11,927 nt of DNA from an uncultured bacterium (GTDB taxonomy: Bacteria > Patescibacteriota > Minisyncoccia > Phycocordibacterales > UBA9973): the NCBI GenBank assembly GCA_903869975.1, contig CAIQBF010000051.1, positions 1 through 11,927 of the forward strand, written 5' to 3'. Each line of letters starts with the position of its first letter. Within the stretch, counting starts at the first letter, position 1. The translations under genes were made by a program, and so were the position numbers. The notes under the pieces are model-generated. The model did no database searches, was not told the DNA's origin, and worked only from the letters and a program-made list of their open reading frames with translations. Of the stretch, positions 7,249 to 11,927 are shown piece after piece.

Positions 7249-7254
7249 TATACT
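7249..7254 (+). promoter_or_regulatory. -10 box of prs, leaderless
   Basis: TATACT lies 7 bases before the ATG at 7262. The -35 zone falls in the T-run of the preceding terminator and is not canonical. The predicted start of transcription coincides with the start codon. Confidence 0.6.
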
Positions 7255-7261
7255 TTCACGC

Positions 7262-8170
7262 ATGACAGATCGAATGCTTTTTCATGGGTCCCACGACTTG
7301 GTTCTTGCCGAAAAAGTCGCGGGCGTTATTGGGTGTGAACTTGGACGGCTTGAGATTACTTCGTTTTCTGATACCGAGCAGCGTGTGCGCGTGCTCGATG
7401 ACGTGGGCGACAAGGCAGTGTTTGTGCTGCTTTCTGTTTCGACTCCGGTCAATGACCGTCTTATTGAATTGTGTTTGATCGCTGATGCGCTCAAAGGAGC
7501 TGATGCGAAAAAGATCATTGCCGTTGTTCCATACCTCGGCTACATGCGCCAGGACAAGGCACATCGTGAAGGCGAAGCTGTTTCTGCGCGCGTTATTGCG
7601 CACATGATTGAGGCTGCTGGATACGACAAGGTTATCACGCTCGACCTGCACTCTGATGCAAGCGCTGGATTCTTCAATATTCCTGTACAACACCTCTTCT
7701 CATTCTCGCTTTTCTCAGACTTATTCAAGGATGAGGATCGAAAAATGGTTGTAGTTGCTCCAGATGCTGGCGGTGCCAAGCGCGCACAGCGTTTTGCTAC
7801 GATGCTTTCTTCGCCGATGATTATGCTCGAGAAGACGCGTAGTCTCGAAAAAGTGCACGTTGTTGAACACATGAAGCTTATCGGATCAGCAGGTGGGCGC
7901 GAGGCTATCATTATTGACGACCTCGTTACGAGCGGACAAACGCTCGCCAAGGCAGCTCGCGCACTCAAGGAAGAAGGCGCTCCAAAAGTAATTGCATGCG
8001 TAACACACCCTGTTTTTATCGACGTAACCAAGAAAGTTCTCTCAGATAGCGATATCGACACGATCTACGTTACAGACACTATTCCGCTCACGGAAGACCA
8101 AATGTTCCCGAAACTCAAAATAGTATCAGTAGCAGGTCTTCTTGCGGAAGCTATCCTCAAGACTCGCTAA
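7262..8170 (+). CDS. prs: Ribose-phosphate pyrophosphokinase (PRPP synthetase)
   Basis: This 302-residue enzyme makes PRPP from ribose-5-phosphate and ATP, the activated ribose used for nucleotide salvage and for His and NAD synthesis in the cytoplasm. Motifs in order: FSDTE (35-39); VPYLGYMRQDKAHREGE (89-105), the ATP-binding region; DLHSDASAGFF (128-138); PDAGGAKR (167-174); EKTR (190-193), the flexible catalytic loop with Lys191; and IIDDLVTSGQTL (217-228), the PRPP-binding loop. The usual bacterial loop reads DD.IDT.GT; the DDLVTSGQT form here is a divergent variant. Length is slightly short of the usual 310-320. The ATG at 7262 is chosen over 7220 because 7220 lies inside the upstream terminator and the added residues match nothing. 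It would use the pentose phosphates made by the transketolase encoded earlier. Confidence 0.94.
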   Translation: MTDRMLFHGSHDLVLAEKVAGVIGCELGRLEITSFSDTEQRVRVLDDVGDKAVFVLLSVSTPVNDRLIELCLIADALKGADAKKIIAVVPYLGYMRQDKAHREGEAVSARVIAHMIEAAGYDKVITLDLHSDASAGFFNIPVQHLFSFSLFSDLFKDEDRKMVVVAPDAGGAKRAQRFATMLSSPMIMLEKTRSLEKVHVVEHMKLIGSAGGREAIIIDDLVTSGQTLAKAARALKEEGAPKVIACVTHPVFIDVTKKVLSDSDIDTIYVTDTIPLTEDQMFPKLKIVSVAGLLAEAILKTR

Positions 8171-8193
8171 TCACGGTTCGGCTCGTTCCGGCT

Positions 8194-8221
8194 TTGACTC
8201 GGCGTGTTTTTTATGTATAAT
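8194..8221 (+). promoter_or_regulatory. Sigma-70 promoter of rplY, leaderless
   Basis: TTGACT (8194-8199), 16 bases, then TATAAT (8216-8221) forms a strong promoter. Eight bases separate the -10 from the ATG at 8230, so transcription should begin at or within about two bases of the start codon. Confidence 0.82.
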
Positions 8222-8229
8222 AGGCACCT

Positions 8230-8874
8230 ATGTCAACAAAGCTCAAAGGAACGGCCCGAGACGCCGGCAAAAATCTTATTTCACTCCGCGCTGAAGGCCT
8301 CGTGCCAGCAGTCGTGTATGGCGCAAAAGAAAACAACGCTTCTATCGCTGTTCCAATGCGCGAATTCATGAAGGTGCTCAAAGAAGCAGGTGAGTCTGGT
8401 ACGGTTGAGCTCGAGCTCCCTACAGGCACGGTTACTGTTCTTATTCACGAGGTTACGAATGATCCTGTAAAGGACACTCCTCAGCACGTGGATTTCCTCG
8501 CTATCGACGTCAACAAGCCAATCCAGGTTACTATCCCGCTTGAATTCGTTGGTGTATCGCCAGCAGTCAAGGGAAGTCTCGGTACGCTCGTCAAAGTCAT
8601 GCACGAGATCGAAGTCAAAGGTCTTCCAAAGGATGTACCACACTCGATCACTGTCGATATCTCGACACTCGATGTTCTCGACAGCCACATCTCAGTAGGC
8701 CACCTCGGTCTTCCGAAGGGAGTCGAAGCTATGGCAAAGGATACTGACATTGTTGTCTCGATCGCTTCCATCAAGGAAGAATCTGAAGAGCCAGCAGGAC
8801 CAATCGACTTCTCAGCTATCGAAGTTGAAAAGAAAGGAAAGAAAGAAGAGGAAGGCGCAGAAGCAGCAAAATAA
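8230..8874 (+). CDS. rplY: 50S ribosomal protein L25 / Ctc (TL5 type)
   Basis: This 214-residue protein is the long, two-domain form of L25 (Ctc/TL5), which binds 5S rRNA in the large ribosomal subunit. The N-terminal L25 domain (about 1-90) has the family start GTARDAGKN...LRAEGLVPAVVYG and the later KDTPQHVDFLAID (about 92-104). The beta-rich C-terminal TL5 domain (about 95-185) includes IPLEFVGVSPAVKGSLGTL, EVKGLPKDVPHSI and DVLDSHISVGHLGLPKGVE. A charged, disordered Lys/Glu tail ends the protein, as is common in this family. Length is normal for Ctc forms. It has its own promoter and terminator, so it is monocistronic. Confidence 0.95.
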   Translation: MSTKLKGTARDAGKNLISLRAEGLVPAVVYGAKENNASIAVPMREFMKVLKEAGESGTVELELPTGTVTVLIHEVTNDPVKDTPQHVDFLAIDVNKPIQVTIPLEFVGVSPAVKGSLGTLVKVMHEIEVKGLPKDVPHSITVDISTLDVLDSHISVGHLGLPKGVEAMAKDTDIVVSIASIKEESEEPAGPIDFSAIEVEKKGKKEEEGAEAAK

Positions 8875-8883
8875 TATTTCACT

Positions 8884-8926
8884 ACGAAAAAAGAACGGCC
8901 CCATCACGGGGTCGTTCTTTTTTCGT
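8884..8926 (+). terminator. Strong intrinsic terminator after rplY
   Basis: A 19-bp stem (8884-8902 with 8908-8926, one G-T wobble) encloses a 5-base loop. It has A-runs and T-runs within the arms, so it could act on both strands. Its last bases abut the -10 region of the next gene. Confidence 0.9.
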
Positions 8927-8927
8927 A

Positions 8928-8936
8928 TGATATACT
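8928..8936 (+). promoter_or_regulatory. Extended -10 promoter of the lytic transglycosylase gene
   Basis: TGA plus TATACT (8931-8936) gives an extended -10 element. Ten bases separate it from the ATG at 8947. It directly follows the rplY terminator, whose stem occupies the -35 zone. Confidence 0.6.
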
Positions 8937-8946
8937 GTACATACCT

Positions 8947-10341
8947 ATGCAGAAGGGATTTTTTAATTTTAAAATAATTGGTTTTTTGGTTTTTTTGATT
9001 GCTGGGGCAGTCTTGTTTTTTGGTGCGGAATCAGCACGTGCCGACTTTGATTGCCTCACCCTCAACTCGAGTTCAACAAGTGATCAGCGAGCGTATTGTC
9101 AGAATCAAGTAACCCAGCTCGAAAACGAATTGAAGGCTCTCAATGAGCAGCTTACGCAACAAAAAAACCAATCAGGAACCCTCTCGGGAGACATCAAGCT
9201 TCTTACCACTAAGATCAATGCAAAGAAGACTGAGATTAAGGCAAAAGCAATGCGTGTCACGCAGCTCAATGAATCTATCGGTGAAAAAAAGACAGCAATT
9301 CGTTCGCTCTCTGAAAAAATAGAAAATCAAAAGGAGTCGCTTGCACAGCTTCTGCGCAAAACAAACGAAATGGATCAGAAGACATTGACCAATTTTTTGC
9401 TCGCAACTGATTCATTGTCGAGTTTTTATTCCGATATCAGCCGTTTTGATACCCTCAAATCAGACGTAAAAGATTCTGTCGACAATATTAAGACGATCAA
9501 AGGTGTCACTGAAATAAAAAAAGCAGAACTTGAAAAAGAGCAGGACAAGACGCTCGATGAGAAGAACGCACTTCAGACGATTCAGAAGAATATCGAAAAA
9601 GATCAAGCGACACAGAAACAGTTGCTCTCTATCAGCAAGAACAAGGAGACTGAGTATCAAAAAGTTATTGCCCAACAGCAGGCAAAAGTCGCCCAGATTA
9701 AGGCCAAGCTCTTCAGTCTTGCGGGAGGCGCTCAAGCTATTCGCTTCGATGTCGCGCTCCAGTACGCCGAGGCTGCTCAGGCAAAGACTGGCGTAGCCCC
9801 AGCTTTCGTTCTTGCGATTCTTACGCAAGAGAGCTCTCTTGGTAAAAACGTTGGACAATGTTTCCTTACTGATACGGCGACGGGTGCTGGCGTTGGTGCC
9901 AATACGGGAAAAATATTTACCAACGTCATGAAGCCTTCGCGTGACGTGCAGCCATTTATTGCGATTACCGGCCGTCTTGGACTCGATTGGAAGACTACGC
10001 GTGTTTCGTGTCCTATAGCTGGCGTAGCGGGCTATGGAGGAGCTATGGGGCCTGCACAGTTCATTGCTTCGACGTGGAAGATTTTTGAAAATCGCTTAAA
10101 AACAGCTCTTGGTCATGATGCCAATCCGTGGATGGCAGAAGATGCCTTTATGGCAAGCGCGATGTATTTGACCGATCTTGGCGCTGTGGGCAATAGTTAT
10201 AGTGCTCAGATCAGGGCAGCGTGTAAGTATTACGGTTCAGGTGGAAGCACCTGCTCGTATGGTCGAAGCGTCATGAGTCTTAAGGCTAGTATTGAAAGCG
10301 ATATCGATTATTTGAAGCAATACGGCGTCTCGAGACGCTAG
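8947..10341 (+). CDS. Secreted coiled-coil lytic murein transglycosylase (CwlO/EnvC-like N-terminus, MltB-like catalytic domain)
   Basis: This 464-residue exported protein should cleave or bind peptidoglycan outside the cytoplasmic membrane. Residues 1-32 form a signal peptide: a basic start, a hydrophobic core about 10-26, and an ARA-DF-like cleavage site. Residues about 50-255 are a long coiled coil rich in Gln, Lys and Glu, resembling the N-terminal regulatory part of EnvC/CwlO-type proteins. The C-terminal domain is lytic-transglycosylase-like. LTQESSLG (292-299) carries the likely catalytic Glu295, and GYGGAMGPAQFIASTWKIF (362-380) matches the MltB/SLT block GY.GAMG..QF.PS.W. Cysteines at 36, 51, 305, 355, 426 and 436 could form disulfides. 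The coiled-coil arm probably recruits or gates the enzyme, perhaps at division. It ends in TAG inside a 14-bp palindrome. Monocistronic by its own promoter. Confidence 0.88.
   Translation: MQKGFFNFKIIGFLVFLIAGAVLFFGAESARADFDCLTLNSSSTSDQRAYCQNQVTQLENELKALNEQLTQQKNQSGTLSGDIKLLTTKINAKKTEIKAKAMRVTQLNESIGEKKTAIRSLSEKIENQKESLAQLLRKTNEMDQKTLTNFLLATDSLSSFYSDISRFDTLKSDVKDSVDNIKTIKGVTEIKKAELEKEQDKTLDEKNALQTIQKNIEKDQATQKQLLSISKNKETEYQKVIAQQQAKVAQIKAKLFSLAGGAQAIRFDVALQYAEAAQAKTGVAPAFVLAILTQESSLGKNVGQCFLTDTATGAGVGANTGKIFTNVMKPSRDVQPFIAITGRLGLDWKTTRVSCPIAGVAGYGGAMGPAQFIASTWKIFENRLKTALGHDANPWMAEDAFMASAMYLTDLGAVGNSYSAQIRAACKYYGSGGSTCSYGRSVMSLKASIESDIDYLKQYGVSRR
10325..10338. repeat. 14-bp perfect palindrome at the 3' end of the transglycosylase gene
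   Basis: Bases 10325-10338 (GCGTCTCGAGACGC) are an exact palindrome covering the last codons just before the TAG. It could fold as a 5-bp stem with a TCGA loop, but no T-run follows, so it is not a standard terminator. It may be a chance match or a protein-binding site. Confidence 0.45.
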
Positions 10342-10352
10342 TATACGATTGC

Positions 10353-10381
10353 TTGCGTCGGCAGAATTTCCGTGCTATTAT
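10353..10381 (+). promoter_or_regulatory. Promoter of rpmE, leaderless
   Basis: TTGCGT (10353-10358), a 17-base spacer, then TATTAT (10376-10381) preceded by TGC, which extends the -10. Eight bases separate the -10 from the ATG at 10390, predicting a leaderless mRNA. Confidence 0.72.
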
Positions 10382-10389
10382 CCAATCCT

Positions 10390-10620
10390 ATGCAGAAAAA
10401 TATTCACCCAACCTATCACGCAACAGCCAAGGCAGCTTGTGTCTGTGGCGCAACTTACGTCGTCGGCTCAACCAAGGACGAGCTCAATGTTGAAATCTGT
10501 TCAGCATGCCATCCTTTCTACACCGGTAAGGAAAACATCCTCGACACAGCAGGACGTCTCGACCGCTTCAAGAAGCGCCAGGCTACTGCTACTTCGCTCA
10601 AGGCAAAGAAGGCTAAATAG
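10390..10620 (+). CDS. rpmE: 50S ribosomal protein L31, zinc-binding (C+) form
   Basis: This 76-residue protein is a component of the large ribosomal subunit near the central protuberance, bridging to the 30S subunit. The family start MQKNIHPTYH is followed by the zinc-binding cysteines: C17 and C19 (CVC) with C37 and C40 (CSAC). The conserved block HPFYTGKENILDTAGRLDRF (41-60) is present. A Lys-rich tail ends the protein. The four Cys mark the zinc-holding C+ paralogue rather than the zinc-free type. The ATG at 10390 is preferred over an upstream one at 10372, which lies before the -10 box and adds unmatched residues. It stops at TAG before a 13-bp hairpin. Confidence 0.96.
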   Translation: MQKNIHPTYHATAKAACVCGATYVVGSTKDELNVEICSACHPFYTGKENILDTAGRLDRFKKRQATATSLKAKKAK

Positions 10621-10627
10621 CTTACTC

Positions 10628-10658
10628 AGTAAAAGCGCGGCAAGTCCGCGCTTTTACT
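10628..10658 (+). terminator. Hairpin terminator between rpmE and prfA
   Basis: A perfect 13-bp stem (10628-10640 with 10646-10658) encloses the 5-base loop CAAGT. The GC-rich top and the TTTTACTTT at the base fit an intrinsic terminator, although the T-run is interrupted. Confidence 0.75.
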
Positions 10659-10669
10659 TTGCCTGTCTC

Positions 10670-10678
10670 TGGTATACT
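10670..10678 (+). promoter_or_regulatory. Extended -10 promoter of prfA, leaderless
   Basis: TGG plus TATACT (10673-10678) forms an extended -10. Eight bases separate it from the ATG at 10687. No clear -35 is seen, as expected for an extended -10 promoter. Confidence 0.68.
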
Positions 10679-10686
10679 CAACATAT

Positions 10687-11667
10687 ATGTCACTCGTCGA
10701 TCGAATACAAGAACTCAAAAAAGACCACAAGACCTCGTATCTCGCTGAGAGCTATGAGAAGCTTTTGCGTGAGGAAGAAGTGGTGCGCGAAATGATGGAA
10801 AGCGAGGGTGAGCTTCGTGAGATGGCTGTCAAAGAGCTTGAAATCATCGAGGAGCAAAAGCAGGGTATCGAGGCACAGATCAAGGCTATCGAAGATGCAG
10901 ACAAAGAGGAAGAGCAATTCCCGAACGAGATCGTGCTTGAAATCCGTGCAGGCGCAGGAGGGGATGAGGCATCACTTTTCGCTGCTGAACTGTGCGGTGC
11001 ATATCAGGCATATGCTGAGACCAAGAAGTGGAGCTGGAAGAAACTCGAAGCTTCTACGTCAGAGGTGGGTGGATATCGCGAAGCTTCGTTTGAAGTACGC
11101 GGCCGTGATGTCTACAAAGAGCTCCGCTACGAGACCGGTACGCACCGCGTGCAGCGCATTCCTGATACTGAGAAAAACGGACGCATTCATACGTCGACCA
11201 TTACGGTTGCCGTGCTTCCGATCCGCAAGAAAGTGAAATTTGAAATCAATCCGGGAGATTTGGAAATGGAATATTCCCGTGCTGGAGGAAAGGGTGGACA
11301 GAATGTGAACAAGGTTGAGACGGCCGTGCGTCTCGTGCATAAGCCGACAGGTCTTGATGTTCGCTGTACAAGCGAGCGCTCACAGCTTGCAAACCGCGAG
11401 CGCGCCATGGAGATTTTGACTGCAAAAATCCAGATGCTCAAAGAGAGCGAGGAGGCTGCAAAATATTCGGCTGAACGCAAAAACCAGGTGGGGACTGCTG
11501 ACCGATCTGAGAAGATCCGCACGTACAACTATCCGCAAGATCGCATTACGGATCACCGCATCAAGCAGTCCTGGTCTAATATTCCAGGATTCATGCAGGG
11601 TAAGCTTGAGAAGATTATTGCAGCACTTGAGGAAGGGAAGGAAGGTGACGCTTCGGAAGAGGAGTAA
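10687..11667 (+). CDS. prfA: Peptide chain release factor 1 (RF1)
   Basis: This 326-residue class I release factor recognises UAA and UAG stop codons and triggers peptide release in the ribosome. The stop-codon-reading tripeptide is PDT (159-161) inside HRVQRIPDTEKNGRIHTS, the P-x-T type of RF1 rather than the SPF type of RF2. The catalytic GGQ is at 203-205 within AGGKGGQNVNK; Gln205 is the residue usually methylated by PrmC, which is not encoded here. The alpha-helical N-terminal domain (about 1-78) is shorter than in E. coli RF1 (360 residues, GGQ near 233), so about 30 residues are missing before the core. Sequence around GGQ resembles some RF2 proteins more than typical RF1. It has its own promoter. 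Its last 39 codons are repeated exactly in inverse orientation at the window end. Confidence 0.95.
   Translation: MSLVDRIQELKKDHKTSYLAESYEKLLREEEVVREMMESEGELREMAVKELEIIEEQKQGIEAQIKAIEDADKEEEQFPNEIVLEIRAGAGGDEASLFAAELCGAYQAYAETKKWSWKKLEASTSEVGGYREASFEVRGRDVYKELRYETGTHRVQRIPDTEKNGRIHTSTITVAVLPIRKKVKFEINPGDLEMEYSRAGGKGGQNVNKVETAVRLVHKPTGLDVRCTSERSQLANRERAMEILTAKIQMLKESEEAAKYSAERKNQVGTADRSEKIRTYNYPQDRITDHRIKQSWSNIPGFMQGKLEKIIAALEEGKEGDASEEE
11548..11666 (+). repeat. Inverted repeat, left arm (3' end of prfA)
   Basis: These 119 bases are the last 39 codons of prfA plus the first two bases of its stop. They are identical, base for base, to the reverse complement of 11809-11927. Identity ends at the third base of the stop codon (TAA here, TAG in the other copy). 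Confidence 0.97.
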
Positions 11668-11688
11668 TACGGATCTCCGCCCATAACG

Positions 11689-11787
11689 AAAAATACTTTT
11701 GAACAAGGCCTCGCGCAGGCGCTCAGGCGCCGAGCGGCCCCGCTGGCCCTCAGGCCAGACAGGGGTTGCCTTTTCAAAAGTATTTTT
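11689..11787. terminator. Branched, terminator-like hairpin between the two prfA 3' ends
   Basis: The outer stem pairs 11689-11703 with 11773-11787 (15 bp exact). After a one-base bulge it continues with AAGGC (11705-11709) against GCCTT (11768-11772). The enclosed GC-rich loop holds two further hairpins. One is GGCGC-TCAG-GCGCC (11718-11731), flanked by CTC/GAG. The other is CTGGCC-CTCA-GGCCAG (11743-11758), flanked by CCCC/GGGG. The A-run and T-run at the outer ends let it act as a terminator on both strands. Its size and branching are unlike the simple terminators elsewhere in this window. Confidence 0.7.
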
Positions 11788-11807
11788 TGTCGCGGGCGAA
11801 GGCTGTA

Positions 11808-11927
11808 CTACTCCTCTTCCGAAGCGTCACCTTCCTTCCCTTCCTCAAGTGCTGCAATAATCTTCTCAAGCTTACCCTGCATGAATCCTGGAATATTAGA
11901 CCAGGACTGCTTGATGCGGTGATCCGT
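11808..11927 (-). CDS. Second prfA 3' end (RF1 C-terminus), cut by the window end
   Basis: Read on the minus strand, this gives 39 in-frame codons of the RF1 C-terminus (TDHRIKQSWSNIPGF... to ...GDASEEE) and then TAG. The protein and DNA are identical to the end of prfA apart from the stop codon. It runs off the window, so it may be the tail of a full second prfA, a 3' fragment, or an artefact of assembly at a contig end. Alone it holds neither the GGQ nor the PxT motif. Confidence refers to the match, not to the existence of a second working gene. Confidence 0.6.
   Translation of the reverse strand, partial: TDHRIKQSWSNIPGFMQGKLEKIIAALEEGKEGDASEEE
11809..11927 (-). repeat. Inverted repeat, right arm (copy of prfA 3' end)
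   Basis: This is the exact reverse complement of 11548-11666 and reaches the last base of the window, so its true length is unknown. Between it and the central hairpin, the 21-22 base flanks of the two arms are similar but diverged. Both have TA-TAC next to the stop and a CGCCC block (11678-11682, and its complement at 11794-11798). Confidence 0.97.

Noticed and set aside
7220..7261. Upstream ATG extension of prs
   Set aside because: It lies inside the UUCG terminator and upstream of the -10 box; the added residues do not match PRPP synthetases.
8171..8215. Possible terminator between prs and rplY
   Set aside because: There is GC-rich sequence followed by TTTTTT, but I could find only short imperfect pairing and no clean stem, so it is not called.
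10349..10795. Plus-strand open frame spanning rpmE and the start of prfA
   Set aside because: It is out of frame with both conserved genes and crosses a terminator and the prfA promoter; the translation has no recognisable motif.
1..11927. UGA reassignment to glycine as in some CPR lineages
   Set aside because: All recognised genes are full length without in-frame TGA, so the standard code is consistent; only absence of TGA stops was kept as an observation.
1..11927. CRISPR arrays, tRNAs, rRNAs, insertion sequences or phage genes
   Set aside because: No spaced direct repeats, cloverleaf-like genes, transposase motifs or structural phage motifs were seen on either strand.

Overview
The window looks like bacterial chromosomal DNA from a small, gene-dense genome. 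The best guess is a Candidate Phyla Radiation (Patescibacteria) organism, perhaps Parcubacteria-like. This is inferred from four things: a transketolase split into two adjacent subunits, a coiled-coil plus lytic-transglycosylase cell-wall protein, short intergenic gaps, and the near absence of Shine-Dalgarno sequences. No rRNA, tRNA, CRISPR array, IS element or phage gene is visible. I recognise 14 coding regions, two of them cut by the window edges. No gene-free stretch exceeds about 140 bases.

Layout. Positions 2-1839 (+) hold the two transketolase subunits, ended by a bidirectional terminator. Positions 1890-3268 (-) hold a TspO/MBR membrane protein followed by a TIGR01777-type NAD(P)-binding epimerase-like protein. 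After an AT-rich gap comes an unrecognised 206-residue gene (3398-4018, +), which shares a perfect 15-bp stem terminator with a convergent PfkB-family sugar/nucleoside kinase (4086-5084, -). Back-to-back promoters then lead into a large FAD-linked oxidase (5135-6841, +). Next are a 98-residue gene of unknown function behind a perfect consensus promoter (6894-7190), PRPP synthetase (7262-8170), ribosomal protein L25/Ctc (8230-8874), a secreted coiled-coil lytic transglycosylase (8947-10341), ribosomal protein L31 (10390-10620) and release factor RF1 (10687-11667).

Gene relationships. Transketolase makes pentose phosphates, PRPP synthetase turns ribose-5-phosphate into PRPP, and the PfkB kinase may feed in a sugar or nucleoside. 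These three would fit a reduced pentose/nucleotide-salvage metabolism, but they are separate transcription units, so the link is inferred. L25, L31 and RF1 form a translation-related stretch interrupted by the cell-wall enzyme.

Two things stand out. First, eight genes have a -10 promoter box 6-11 nt from their ATG, so their mRNAs should be leaderless or nearly so, and no Shine-Dalgarno sequence is seen. Second, the last 119 bases of the window are an exact inverted copy of the 3' end of prfA, separated from it by a branched GC-rich hairpin. This is either a tail-to-tail duplication of prfA or an assembly or library artefact at a contig end.
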